Shown here one piece after another: positions 12,879 to 23,769 of a stretch of 64,000 nt of DNA. The DNA is taken from the NCBI GenBank assembly GCA_021234535.1, contig CM037838.1:30977969-31041968 (forward strand), in the 5' to 3' direction. Position 1 is the stretch's first letter, and the number at the start of each line of letters is the position of its first letter. Made by a program: the position numbers and the translations under genes. The notes beneath the pieces are model-generated. The model was given only the letters and a program-made list of their open reading frames with translations, had not been told where the DNA came from and searched no databases. The DNA is from Stichopus chloronotus. Taxonomy: Eukaryota > Echinodermata > Holothuroidea > Aspidochirotida > Stichopodidae.

Positions 12879-14243
12879 TTACTTCGACTTGTGGTCAGTG
12901 TGTTCTGAGCTCTGTTCCTTTTCGATTTTTATTTCAAACTTTTTGATGATACCAGTCTCCGATCTTGACTTCATTTCATGTTTTGTTTCTTTATCACTTC
13001 TTTTCCACTTCTTCTCTACTAATGTAGTGGCTCTCTTTCCTGCCTTTCGTCTTTTCTGTACCCGATGTTGCAACACGAATTTTCTTTGGTGGGCTTTTAC
13101 TCCCATGTGAATTTTTTCTAACAATTCATCAAGTCGGAGTCTATAGTTGGCCAACGTCGTTGTCTTGAAAATTTTGTTCCATGACTCGATGTAACCTTGG
13201 GTCCGTGGAGGATTTCGTATAAAATATCTGTCGTTGTCGTAGTTTAAATTATCGTATCCTGAATGTCGCGTAAGGTCTCCAAGCATGAGCGTTGACCAAA
13301 TTGGTACAGTAGGAAGTAGATACTTCAACATTTTATCTAGTAGTTGAATCCCTCTAAATTTGTTGGCTTCCGGTGTTATGCATAACGATTCACTAGATTC
13401 ATTTGATTCAGACCGCAATGCTTTTCTAGTCTTATCATCCACGTTTACATTCAAGGATTTATAATTGGACATTTCTTGCATCAGTGCTTCCTCTTTAGTA
13501 TAACTTGATGTTTCCTGTTCACTGGACTTGTCACGTGTAAGCTCTGTTTCTCCTTCATCGGGGCTTTCTTTGTCATCATCGACATTCGCATCTTCCTTTT
13601 GTCGTGACTCTCGATTTAACGCAGCGCTGAAGATGGTCTTGGTATGCAATTGACATAGTGGAGTATTGTGCATACTCCGAAGAACTATACAAATGGAAAA
13701 TAGTAAACGTTTGTATTCTGCTAGAAGGCGCACTCCAGCAAGCAAACGAAATATATGGAGTGCAAACCATAAGAGATCTTTCTTATAATATTTCCGACAG
13801 TACTCCTTCCCGTCTTTCATGAAATGACTGTAGCCAGTGTGTATTATCATCCCATTTAGGTCTCTTGCAGATGCCTCACCATTAACAATTTTCCAACATC
13901 TTTGTAGGTATTGTTGGATAGTTTCCCCTGCGAAAACTTTAAGGGATGATATGAGTAATGGGAGGCTGCGATCACTTGAGATTAGACAAGGAGTGACGAT
14001 TTTATCGAAGCCAAACATACTCTTCTCTTTATGTCGAAATATCTGAAGCCAGTTCGATATCGTTAGCTCTGACTGTTTTGTCGTAACACGCTCAGTCAAT
14101 GGGCATGATGTACTCTTCAGATGATCTTCCTGTCGTATTTGGTTCGGCATTACTATAGTATAATAAAGATATTGTTTAGTGCCTTCCTTCAAGCTACCGA
14201 TCCCGTTGCGTCCCAGTGCAATGGTACTGTTGATGCCATCTCA
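12879..14243 (-). pseudogene. KDZ-superfamily DDE transposase, frameshifted
   Basis: The main frame (12879-14192, 437 codons) plus a short piece in another frame up to 14243 make up the catalytic core. The first catalytic Asp is in WDATGSV (codon 14210-14212), just before the frame break at about 14195. The second is Asp74 of the long frame in ISSDRS (13971-13973). The Glu is residue 336 in YIESWNK. The 262 residues between second Asp and Glu include an acidic, low-complexity insert (about 195-275). The family shows helical material in this interval. The last 80 residues are very Lys/Arg-rich, suggesting nuclear localisation or DNA binding. Family: cut-and-paste transposase nicking and joining DNA at element ends. 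Since the first Asp is out of frame with the rest and the C-terminus meets the hAT insertion, this copy should be inactive. Confidence 0.8.
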
Positions 14244-14519
14244 TGAAATAGCCGGATTCCAGCCTCTGTGAATGCAATTACATAGCTGGACGACGGATAT
14301 TTGTCTGATGTAATTCTTTAACCCCAACTTTTCCTTCATGACGAGACTGGTAATGATGTCTCGGTCAGACTGTAGTTGTCGTCGGCCTTCATAGCTTATC
14401 TGCTTAAAGATGGTACTGTCTGAGCCTATATTCCAGTCAAGTTTCCACTGGCGAAAATGCTCGAATCCATTTCTTTTAGACGTCCAACATGATTTCGGGA
14501 TGGACAGTGGTTGCTCCAT
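14241..14519 (-). pseudogene. Middle segment of the KDZ transposase polyprotein
   Basis: This 92-residue frame lies between the Cys-rich domain (ends 14519) and the catalytic core (begins about 14243), overlapping the preceding stop by TAATG. It contains a charged stretch (YEGRRQLQSDRD) and ends in a poorly conserved tail. Its last part overlaps in position the piece carrying WDATG in another frame, so the true protein path changes frame again in this interval. The role of this segment in the family is not known to me. Confidence 0.55.
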
Positions 14520-14854
14520 TACTCATTGTGCAACTTTTCTCGTTCCTCTACTGGGACAGGGCGATGCGTTATTTCATCGGTTTTGTGTTTGATCCTGCCA
14601 TGGTACTTCACATTGCATGTCAAGGTTTCATCCATTGACAGTGTAGCAGATACGGGGCATGTCGGACGTCTACAGCTGTATGCACTGGCAGAAAATATGA
14701 AACCAGGGGTTTTTCTGCTACAAACTTTGAAAATTCTGTGTCTTTTAAACATTAAGGTACAGAAAGGATTTGATTTGCGAAGGCCTTCGTAAAACACATT
14801 TACCCATTGTAGAGGTAATGCCGTACCTTCTTGTTCATTTCTCATTTTTTCCAA
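14519..14854 (-). pseudogene. Cys-rich N-terminal domain of the KDZ transposase
   Basis: A 111-residue frame with LQWVNVFYEGL, then NPFC, a basic stretch (KVCSRKTPGF), a Cys pair (CRRPTC), a beta-like segment and a Gly/His/Arg region ending R..PVEEREKL. Similar arrangements (Trp at start, SRK motif, paired Cys, G-x-I-x-H, then Arg) occur upstream of the catalytic core in animal KDZ-like proteins as I recall them. It probably binds zinc and contributes to DNA recognition, which is inference. Upstream, the frame continues into a basic RRRR patch before meeting the acidic linker in another frame. Confidence 0.6.
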
Positions 14855-14879
14855 ACGCCTTCGTCTACCTGAAATTATG

Positions 14880-15270
14880 CAGATGTTGGAATTACAGCCT
14901 CAAAGTACTTATTAAATATTGTAGAGGAACTGAGATCAGCCAGTGTTGCGTTGGTAATAGAAGTTTCTGAACTTGCGTCTGTGGTCTTTCTCCCGGAGTA
15001 GTCCTTTTCATCGTCTACAGCTGTTTTGTGCATTTGTGTCGTGTTGCTGCCTTTGTCATTTTCGATGAGTGGTGCTATGAAACTGATGTCATCAAATGCA
15101 ACTCCGTCGTCTCCGAAGTTAGAAGATTGATCCTCAATGGATGTTGATCTGTTTCATTTGCATTTTTGATTTCAACATCTTCATTATTAAATTGGCATAC
15201 GTCTGAGGTGTCGCCATCAACACTTGATTCCGCTACATGACTGTTTTAGCTCATATTTAGGTGATAGTTC
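14880..15270 (-). pseudogene. Acidic linker between the USP and transposase parts
   Basis: Between the USP end (stop near 15272) and the Cys-rich domain, one minus-strand frame stays open from roughly 15140 to 14885. It is rich in Asp, Glu, Ser and Thr (for example GDDGVAFDDISFIAPLIEN). It looks like a disordered linker rather than an intron, which supports PHD-USP and transposase belonging to one protein or one element. There are stops in the other frames, and at least one frame change at each end. Confidence 0.45.
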
Positions 15271-15271
15271 A

Positions 15272-16480
15272 TCATAGCATGATGCCATTGGTCGCAATAT
15301 CAGTGATTGCGTGATCAATACTACAACCTGCTCCTTTATCGTCATTTATGTGAATAGCTTCGCTGTCTCTAAGTATGTATGTATAATAATGGCAGCCTCC
15401 ATCCGTTCCTAGGTGAACCACGGGAGATGTAAGGTCGTAGAAACTAACAGGGTAGAATATCAGTGGCTGAAATCTTCATACTATGTATATCATGTATTGC
15501 AGCATTGTTTTTACTGCCGTCCGGTTTCGTGTGGTTTACGTGTATTACTAGGCAAGGAGGTAACTTGGATATCTCGTGAGTGTGTCCTTTGAGTTGTTCT
15601 TCGTGACATTGTGAGCAATGAACTCCACCTCGAACTTAATCTCCGAGTATTGCAGCAGTATTCTGTACAACCTCTGGACTTCTGGGAGTGATGGCCAACA
15701 TTGGTTGTGACTGCTCACGTCTGTCCTCATATCCGCAATTCAGACAGATTGATATCTCGGTCATAAAAGTTATGGTAACTGGGATGATCGAATTTTGAAC
15801 ATATTCTTCATGTAGATTGTCACTAATGCAAGTAGAAAAATTCATGGGCATCCTGCTGATTGCGACAATTACTAAATGGCCCACCTATACATCCTCGACA
15901 ATGATCTTGAGAGCTTTTCTCACCGTGCTGTTGCCAATAGGGCGGCAGCTGTCTTCGTCCAGGTTCATCAGAAAGCGTCCTAACATGTTCCCAACAGCAC
16001 CTCCAGCTCTTGATGTCAGTCTGTTTCGGAGAATCTGACCAAGGTGTGTCCAGTTTACTGCTTGAGCCGTCGACGAAAACCAGCAAGAATTACCGATATT
16101 ATTAATCCCACGGAATACCGTGGGCATACACTTCTTACATCTAAATGGATTTTTATTTACGATGTCTGTTGTCTGGGGAGACAAAGACAAACCTACACAT
16201 TTAAAATGATACCACTTCTGGCAAATATCACACTGAACATAGGGGCTACCATCGTTGATTTCATTGCATATGCAAAATCTGTCAGACAACTGGATATTCT
16301 TGTTAATTTCATGTTCTACTTGCATCGACTGTGAAATCCCGTCATCCGCCTTGTTCACGAATTCGTTGGGACCATCCAATGACCAATCGACCACCTCCTC
16401 CCTCAGGTGTCGTGAGTCCGTGAATTGGACGTCTTGGGCCTCCTGAATGTTACTCCAATTCTTGCATCGTTTTTATACTT
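15272..16480 (-). pseudogene. PHD finger followed by a ubiquitin-specific protease (USP, C19) domain, frameshifted
   Basis: In the 15885-16394 frame (open upstream to about 16480) a PHD finger has all eight zinc ligands: C41, C43, C55, C58, H63, C66, C86, C89 (CDICQKWYHFKC core). It is followed at once by the USP Cys box GINNIGNSCWF, nucleophile C104. Later USP parts lie in other frames: QQDAHEFF (near 15830-15865), the zinc pairs CLNCG and CSQC, LPPCLVIHVNH (around 15530), and the His box GGCHYYTYI with the catalytic His codon at 15389-15391, followed by NDDK. USPs cleave ubiquitin from proteins; PHD fingers read histone H3 tails. All catalytic and zinc residues survive despite at least four frame changes. 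That pattern fits recent inactivation or indel errors in the assembly. Confidence 0.82.
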
Positions 16481-16499
16481 ATTATAAAGGCGTCGACTG

Positions 16500-16720
16500 A
16501 GTTTCAGCACTGAGTTTTTGATTTATGCTGTACCTAAGAGACTCAGTAGTGCTTTGTACCATCAGCTGTCATGACGACGGTAAGAATTCGCTGTCTGTAC
16601 CTTTGATATTGTGTCACTGCAAACTGAAAGATACGGAAATAAGAAGCAATATGGACACGTTTTGAAACCATTTCCGTTTGAACTATTACTCCAATAGCGT
16701 TCTTTATGTCCACGACGTTT
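16500..16720 (-). pseudogene. N-terminal coding remnant of the KDZ element
   Basis: A minus-strand frame is open for about 60 codons from near 16720 to a stop near 16543, including RIFQFAVTQYQRYRQRI and a following VVMTADGTKHY. A second frame (about 16520-16440) reads KLSRRLYNKYKND and leads toward the PHD-containing frame. Composition and order suggest these are the 5' coding parts of the transposon protein. I recognise no domain. Confidence 0.4.
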
Positions 16721-16959
16721 GCATTACTGTACTATACTGGCAAGAACTAGCAAACGAAGACACTCGCAGGGGAGACCATATTCAAAATATTTCGTAAATC
16801 CATAAAAAAAAAAAAATTATGCCAACAACTGTCAATCTGCTCTGTCACTTCGTATGTAAATACTGATTGCTTAAAAATATCGAAAAGTATGATCACATTC
16901 TTGTAAAAAATATATATAACTTTAGTATTTTTTGAACCCAGTTGTAAATACAACCACTA

Positions 16960-17200
16960 TCGACCTACCCCCCCCCCCCCTTCCAACTTCAAACGAGCCC
17001 AAACCTATTGTCAAACAACTAGAACTCATTAAAAACTGCATCAAACCATTGTGTTTAAGGTCAGTCACTGCGGTAGATTTGACGGTTACAAGTCGTTTGA
17101 CCACTTGCAAGTTCACCACCAACCAACCAATTCGCCCCGATCGTATCACCCCTTGCAAGTTCGCCCCAAAGTGGAAGTCGTCTGGCCCTAAATACCTAAC
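16960..17200. other. Low-information region between two transposons
   Basis: Poly-C tract (about 16968-16980) followed by sequence with CAAGTTCGCCCC-type repeats (17105-17165). A plus-strand frame of 100 codons starts here, but it has low-complexity proline and threonine runs and no family resemblance, so I do not call it a gene. Confidence 0.4.
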
Positions 17201-17864
17201 AGTTCAAACTATGTCCTCTAGTGAACGCATGTGATCTTTGAACTTATCAAACATTGACAAAGACCATCCGTACCTATCAAGTGCTACCAATGGTTTAAGT
17301 TTGAAGTTCACTTCCAGTTCGCCGTATCCTCCTTAATAGGATTTTAGACCCCTCTGGTAATCTCAAATGACCTTTGACCTACCTGAAAAGAATATGGATC
17401 ATCTACTGTCTATGGCAGGCTTCCTCAATTAAATTTTCAGAAGTACCACATTACAAAATGTTACTGATATAATGCGCCACTGATCGCTGTCCTGGGGGAG
17501 GGATATAAGGGGAGGGGGTGTCCCCTCCACTTTGATAATCAGTCTGCGTGAAGTACTAGGTATATTTTCCTATTCTTGAGACAGAATAAGTCTTGTCAGA
17601 AAAGTTATAAAAACGTTAAATTTTTCAATATTCTCCTAGTAATTTTTTTGCGCCACTCGAAACCACGTCGCGCGCCACAAGTGGCGCGCGCGCCGCTTAT
17701 TTGAGGAAGCCTGGTCCATGGACTACCTACACAACACCTTTGAAGTTCAATCAACTTTCACGTCTTGAGATATCGTGTATACGGAATCACACACAAATTC
17801 ACACATGCAGACACACAAGCTATCATTATCGCATAGATTCCCTGCCAGCCGTCGGCAAGGAATC
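17200..17864 (-). mobile_element. Hairpin-ended repeat element, copy 4 (inverted, interrupted)
   Basis: Read on the minus strand, this begins with the hairpin GATTCC..GGAATC (17836-17864), then the GCGATAATGATA/TGTGTC-rich stretch and ~150-bp units with the AAATGACCTTTGACCT hallmark near 17365. It matches 38220-39303 in order and orientation. It is split by a 298-bp hAT element at 17416-17713. Confidence 0.65.
17416..17713. mobile_element. Short non-autonomous hAT element nested in hairpin-ended copy 4
   Basis: The ends form a perfect 13-bp inverted repeat, CAGGCTTCCTCAA and TTGAGGAAGCCTG. Flanks are GTCTATGG (17408-17415) and GTCCATGG (17714-17721), an 8-bp target duplication with one mismatch. 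The related uninterrupted copy at 39150-39180 reads straight through (CTACTCACAATGGACTACC), giving an empty-site comparison. The interior has GGGGAGGG runs and a GC-rich palindrome (GCGCGCCACAAGTGGCGCGC, near 17672). No coding capacity. Confidence 0.88.
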
Positions 17865-17869
17865 ACAAA

Positions 17870-18890
17870 TTGATCAGCGTTTGTCATTATAACAAATATT
17901 ATAGCTGCGAGAGGACGGCATGATAGAAATCGACTGAAAGCAAAATTATTGCAACAAGAACGTAAATCTCCATCTAGTAAAGTTCGTTGCTGTAATTATA
18001 ATTTGCTATTGTAACATTAACTATATGTTTACTACGATATGTGTCTTCTTTGTGTACGTACTATATGTAACAGGAAGAGACTTACTCTTGGGAAGTTTCT
18101 CTCTAGAAAAGCAAAGAATAAAAAACGTATCAACGCAACAGCAGGGAACTGGTCAACACACTTCATACAATAATTGGTGTATGTCATATGCTCATTAAAT
18201 CTTATACATCTGGGATATATCGTAACAATATAAATCATAAACAGGAGGGCCAAATAAGCTACCTCAGACCTCGAAACAACTATTACAGTGGGCTATGTGT
18301 AAACAGCATTGTCGTGCAGTATAGTGTACTGTGTGTGTACGTGTATGTGTGTTAGGTCAATGGCGTCACATAGGTTGTTTGCAAGTGAATCGCCCTGCTC
18401 CACCCCCGACTCCAAGAGCTGCCCGAGACCCGCACTAGCTGTTTGTCCCCTGTAAGAACTCATCAAGACTCAGATTGGGGCGTGGTGTCATTTTCTTAAG
18501 ACGAATGAACATTTTTTTCTTGCATTTCTTTGATTTAATTGTCGATAAAAAATTATTTTCCTTACTAGTTCTATGTTCATTTTATTTGTCTTTCTCTCCC
18601 TATCATTTTCTATATTTTTCTTAGTCGTCTATACCTTCGTTTGTCCCCACTGTAAGTGGGAGTTGCCCCTGCCCTTCCATGTCACCACCCCTCCACTCCG
18701 GTACTGTGTGTGATTGTTTGGAACAAATTTATTATTTTACCTAAATTATGACCAGTCCTGTTACCTACACTTCACAATTACAAGAAAAGATATATTTGAA
18801 ACTTTCCACCTCTATTTTCCTGTGGCATACAAAAGAAAGTAGTTTCCACAACATGAGTTAACAAAGGAAAGCATGTTTCATTGCAAATTG
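17870..18890. other. Intergenic, no gene seen
   Basis: No supported exon. GC-richer pieces at 18385-18445 and 18640-18700 containing GTTTGTCCCC resemble transposon debris. Confidence 0.4.
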
Positions 18891-18899
18891 TGTATGTAT

Positions 18900-19370
18900 C
18901 AGCAATGTAGTTTTTACTTGATAACAATGACTATTCGTCGTTTGTCAATGATCAATACATTTGTGAGGATTTGAAGGGTACATCCACAAGGCAATGCTTA
19001 TAATTAGCATAATTAGTCAAGTTTCAAATGCAATTGTTATGAAAAGTGACAAACGTTTCGAATTTTTTTACCCTCACTTATGCCGAGGTGTGTGGATGTG
19101 AGTTCACCGTTACTAATCTGGACTAGTTTCTGGTCATGAATTTTCAAAACCCAAATTGAATCGTTTATTACCCACTCACCAATGTTCACTTGTATGTGAC
19201 ACTGCATGGGGATCCTCCGAGTTTGACCATTTATTATTATTATTAATGTTATTATTATTATTATTATTATATATTATATATTATTCCATGTGAAGGAAAC
19301 GCGACAGGTTTGGAAAAAGTAAGTGAATTTCATGAAACATTTCAATGTGCCCCTTCAGCTATAGAGTAGA
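18900..19370 (+). repeat. Dispersed repeat family A, copy 1
   Basis: This block matches 26395-26775 in order: TTGATAACAAT, GATTTGAAGGGTA, TTAGCATAATT, CAAATTGAATCGTTTATT, then AAGGAAACGCGACAGGTTT. An (ATT)n microsatellite (about 19229-19285) is inserted here at the place where copy 2 has only a short CATTAGTATG. Not coding. Class unknown. Confidence 0.6.
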
Positions 19371-19859
19371 ACATCACACATTTTCAGAGACGGATTCAAT
19401 CTTCAGCAGTGTCACCAGTTGCTGACAAGATAACCAAAATTTGGAAAAATTGTGGGCCAGTGGTTGTATGGATTGTGCCCTTGTTGTGTCAATCAATACA
19501 TAAATGATACACAAAAATTTTATTTTTGGATGTGGAAGTATCTGGAAGATATTTTCTTATCTGGAAGATATTCTTTCAGGTTTTGTGACATGTGATCGCA
19601 TCCGCATCTACAGTTTTGAGATTCCGAGTGATGGGTGAGTTGCGTAGTGGGGAGGGGGTGGCATAGTAAGCATTGTAAGCTTTATCGCAAAATGCATTTC
19701 ATCATTACTCTTACCTTCTTTAGTACAACGCAGTACCTCTTCTTCTGGAAAGTTGGGACGCTTCAAAAACGGCATGATATCAGCATGGCTGTCACAACAA
19801 TAAATTTGAACAAATGACTAAAAACTGTGGTCAGTTATTAACATGAGCGACGGTGCATC

Positions 19860-20600
19860 AAGAACGAAAATTTTTCGATCGCTTGTCTTGTTTTAAAGTA
19901 GAAGAATAATAAAAGTTATACGCTAATAAAAGTTACAAGAAAGCTAACTATTCCAGTGCCAAAATAGTTCAGAAAAGTAATGTATTAATCAAGTCATATT
20001 GTATACTGTATATTAATTCGTCACTTGTTACATATTCACCACTGCACGCGTACCAAATAAAATAGACCATGCAAGTAACTTTTGTTTCAGTTTCTCTTTA
20101 AAGACCGGCAATTTGGTATTAAACACGTTCACTGATCTTAGTGTATATCCAACTATATTTGAATGTAATCCATGACGCAAGTTTCATGATTACGTGACGT
20201 CGACAAAAAAAAAATGAATAGCGATAGGTGTCAGTTTGATAAAATGATTACCCGTTGTTCAAAATAATTTCATGTCACTTTGGTTTGATGTTAAAGATGT
20301 TAAAGACTTTTTTTTTTATTCGGTCAGTAACTGAGTGACTTCGCACGAACAACGAAACAGTTTCCGATCGTAGCCTTTGTCTTGTTTTAAGATCCTGTCC
20401 AAAAAAGTTATCAGAAAACTAACTATTCCAGTGCGGAAATCTTTCACACAAGTAATTAATTGCAAAGTTGATATTGCGTGTTGTATGTCAATTCGTCACT
20501 TGTTACATATTCACTACTACACGCGTACAGAATGAAGTGGACCATGCGATGCGCCTTTCTCCACCTCTCTCCACCCTCCCTCTCTCTCTCGCTCTGTGTT
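19860..20600 (+). repeat. Dispersed repeat family B, partly tandem
   Basis: About 1.4 copies of a ~490-bp unit. The segment CTAACTATTCCAGTGC...TTCGTCACTTGTTACATATTCAC occurs at 19940-20040 and again at 20420-20515, and each is preceded by a CTTGTCTTGTTTTAA block. A third, diverged copy is at 43920-44390. A CT-rich microsatellite lies at 20555-20600. No protein. Confidence 0.6.
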
Positions 20601-20649
20601 GTCAACACCGTAAAACATCCGTCGCTGAGGTAGTCATACCAAGACCGTG

Positions 20650-21540
20650 AAAACCCCTAAAACCCCCATCTAACACGACAATACAACTACTCTGGGATAC
20701 AGCACAGTAATCTCTTCTTCTAATTCGTAATAAGCCAGCATGGTAATGAGTCAGCAGATGTATGTTAAAGCACTATTTTCCAAGTGCAGTTTTAAGGTGG
20801 GTCTGCCAACCAAATGACGCAATCCCCTACCCCCTCCCCCCATACAAAATACTGACCTCCCTCTTGAAAAACTTGAAAAATGTTCCTCCGAAAAAACGTT
20901 CCGCCGAAAAAAGTTGACAATAGGCTACTGACATTTGAAATAGAGCAAAAACAGTCTCTAATTGTGACACCACTTTGCATCTCAATTATTGAGATCTCTG
21001 GAGGTGGTGTTCCTGGCAATAGCTATGAAATCTCGTATGCAGTACATGTGTGACTGCATCCCTCTCTTGAAATTCTATTGAAAACATTCTTATCTTATAA
21101 CATGCAAACATACAAATGAAAAACAGTATAAAAATCAATGAAGCACCAAATGTCCAAAACCTTTCAGACTTAACACTCACGAAAGCTTAATAGAGATCAG
21201 TGATCTGTTTTACTGTTGATTAAATTTGTTTTACTTGATGTGTTGCATGTGATGGCATTGAGAAATATTTTGGATAAAAATACTCCCTAGAGTGCTAGCA
21301 TTAGAGTTTCTCATTCTCTACAAGTAAGGTCCTGGAAGTATTTTGTTTGATGGAAAACGGTCTTCTTAACATTATTGAAAGTCTTTTTGCAGTTTTCACT
21401 CAAAACCAGTGGCATTACAAGCGTTGTTTGCAGGGTGGGGGAATAAGATATTTGAAATGCACCCAGAGACATAGCTATCCTCCTGTTTCTAGGGACATGG
21501 CACAAGAACGAGGGTTTTCAATGAGGAGTCATGGCTGAGA
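20650..21540. other. Intergenic, no gene seen
   Basis: Nothing supported. A diverged CCCCTACCCCCTCCCCC run near 20825-20845 is probably a transposon edge. Confidence 0.4.
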
Positions 21541-21549
21541 TTATGTACA

Positions 21550-22140
21550 ACGAAATTTTAAAGGTTGTGTGACATCCTTCCAGAAAAGAGCTCCCTTCAT
21601 GCAAACGTTGCAAAGTAAAACCCTGAGTGAAAATCCGTTGGAATTTTGTTTGTATCTATTACCGTTTTTGAGATATGACTTTTCAAAGTTATAAGAAAAT
21701 GCAAAACAGATGACGTGGAGTGTTGCACAGTGTCAGTTTTCCTTTTGTTAACCCTATATATTTTGCCTCTTAAATCCATAATTACTGAGTTTCACATTGG
21801 TAAGTGATATCAATATTTTTGAAGGAGAAAACACATGCTTCAAAAATAAAACCCTCTGGGCATATAAAATTCTTAAATAACCTTGGAATAAAGGTTACAT
21901 AAACAAAGGATTGACATAAGACATATCCTGGGAGTCCCTCTCCTGACATCACAAATTTGCATATTTAGCCAATGTTTATTCATGACAGAGCTGTGAGACA
22001 CTAATTTGCCTGTAAATTTGTCAATTCTTGACGGTTTTGACGCAATTTGTGGCTATTTTCAACACTTTGAATGCTTGATGCACCCAATACTTCAAAATGT
22101 CATTTTCATGTCACAAGACCTTTAAAGTGATATGGAAATA
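21550..22140 (+). repeat. Dispersed repeat family C, copy 1
   Basis: The block runs from TTGCAAAGTAAAACCCTGAGTG through AAAACCCTCTGGGCATAT to CACAAGACCTTTAAA. It matches the repeat inside the first PHYHD1 intron (59505-60285) closely and in the same order. Unit about 535 bp. Function and class unknown. Confidence 0.65.
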
Positions 22141-22149
22141 CAGTATGCT

Positions 22150-23140
22150 TCTACTAAAGTGGCGCAATCAGGATTCTAGATGGGTGGGGGAGGGGTGCTG
22201 AGAATTGTGCCATCGGTTGGCACATCTCCAGAAAACAGTATGTTAATTTTTGTATATTCATGGTGTTGACGTTACGAAACAGGTGAGGAGTTCTGAGCCT
22301 AGAAATCCCCCCCCCCCCCTCTTCTTATTGGATCCATACTTTCATCTTTGACATACTGGCATTTCCATGTGGTCAACCTTTGGACAACATCATCCAACAT
22401 GTCCAGTACATGGCTTGGTGACATTATCAGCAGCATCTTGGCATGTGCCTATTAGACATTAAACTAGTTACCATAGGGGGAAACTTGTCCTAATCAATTG
22501 ACTGCACATTATAATTTGCCAACAACATTGATCACAGCATTCCTGGAAATACCAGAAAAAAAAAGAAAAGAAAAAAACAAAAAAGTAGGGCCTAATCGAA
22601 TTTACATGGGGAACAAAAAAATATAGGGAGATATAGGAGTTGTAGGGCTGGTAGAACGCCTGTGCATTTGATCAAGTTTGACAGTTGTTTTACTAAACAC
22701 GTGATTAATATAAAGTCAACCAATTGCGTAGTGTGCCTGAGTGAACAAACTGTGCAGGTAACTTCAAATGCAGGAGCAAGTTTACCAAAGTGGAAACCTT
22801 GAATCTCCTGCAGTTAATACTCACGCTGCCCTCCTGGGGCGTCCAACAAAACAGGAAAGCAAACCGTAGTCACTCCAGCAGAAACAAGCACTGAAAAATA
22901 CTGATTGATAGCTTCTACTTCTTTTGCACTTCTTTTATAAATTTAACTTGAATGTAATCATAAGTAAACCATAATTACGATCACTTTGCCATTGTAATCC
23001 ATAACAATTACAATTACTTTTCAATTTTTGCAAAAGTAATCGATTACGATTATGATAACTTTGAAAGATATAATCGATTCTAATTGATTATGATTACTTT
23101 TTACAATTACCCCGAGCCTGGTGGGTCCCCTTGCTGCATG
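22150..23140. other. Intergenic, transposon fragments and low complexity
   Basis: 22160-22210 (GTGGCGCAATCAGGATT) resembles the GGCGCAGCCAGAATTTT piece at 55070, a common transposon terminus. 22945-23105 is a run of repeated AATCGATTACGATTA-like units of low complexity. No gene. Confidence 0.45.
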
Positions 23141-23149
23141 TGGCCCTGT

Positions 23150-23610
23150 GGGCCTGAAAAAGACCCCAAAAAATACATTCAATCAAATGATACCACTGGA
23201 GACAATTTAACGTAAGTAGGTACATCTTGCAGAGTAAAAAATGGCCCCTGCCAGACAGATTGTCTGCTGCACAGGGCGCGGCAGACATCCTAGAAAGGCC
23301 ACAAAATGTAGGACTTGATCAAACATTGGAGGTACCACACGGAACAAATTGCAAATGATTATTGACATCTCACAGTGTACAGAATGGCCCATGCAAGACA
23401 AATCTACTGCTGCAAATTAAATGGCCTGCCAGACAGCGTATAAATGTATAACCCATAGGCTCATTCAAGCACAGATGACTTGACTTAAAAATATTGAAAA
23501 TACCACTTGGAACCAACTTTCACTATCAGGTGTATCCTGCATAGTTCAGAAATACCCATGTCAGACAAATTATCTGCTGCACAGGTCCTGACAGATGTCC
23601 CCTAAGTGTG
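23150..23610. repeat. Degenerate ~165-bp tandem repeat, three units
   Basis: Three successive units share GATACCACTGGAGACAA, then ATGGCCCCTGCCAGACA and TCTGCTGCACAGG. The unit starts are near 23150, 23310 and 23490. The copies are considerably diverged, so the array is old. Confidence 0.6.
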
Positions 23611-23769
23611 ATTGCTTAAATGGAAAGGAGGTGGTGTGGGAACATAGGAATGGACATTCTTCAGTTTTGAAAATGGTGCGTCTGGGTGACAGAGGGTTGA
23701 ATGACCCCCAAAACACGTTCGAATTACATCTTTGAGTACATTCACGAAAATAGCTCAGTCTGGTCAATT

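Larger units (their letters stand above)
11253..16720 (-). mobile_element. Degraded KDZ-type DNA transposon with PHD, USP and Ulp1 domains
   Basis: A block of minus-strand coding fragments in consistent order: an unrecognised N-terminal piece (16500-16720), PHD finger and USP (15272-16480), acidic linker (about 14880-15140), Cys-rich transposon domain (14519-14854), DDE transposase (12879-14243) and Ulp1 protease (11253-11894). The transposase motifs WDATG, SSDRS and YIESWNK, together with a downstream Ulp1 domain, match what is known of Kyakuja-Dileera-Zisupton transposons. Frame changes between almost every piece, and an inserted hAT element, indicate a dead copy, although some breaks could be assembly indels. 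I could not find the terminal inverted repeats or the target duplication, so the outer limits are those of the coding fragments only. Confidence 0.8.

Noticed and set aside
12405..13110. Plus-strand open frames of 86-125 codons (12405-12689, 12686-12946, 12733-13110)
   Set aside because: The first two lie in GC-rich and homopolymer sequence of the hAT element; the third runs antisense to the transposase C-terminus. None resembles a protein family.
16932..17234. 100-codon plus-strand frame with poly-proline
   Set aside because: The proline run is a poly-C tract and the rest is Thr/Lys-rich repeat translation; no splice or start context.
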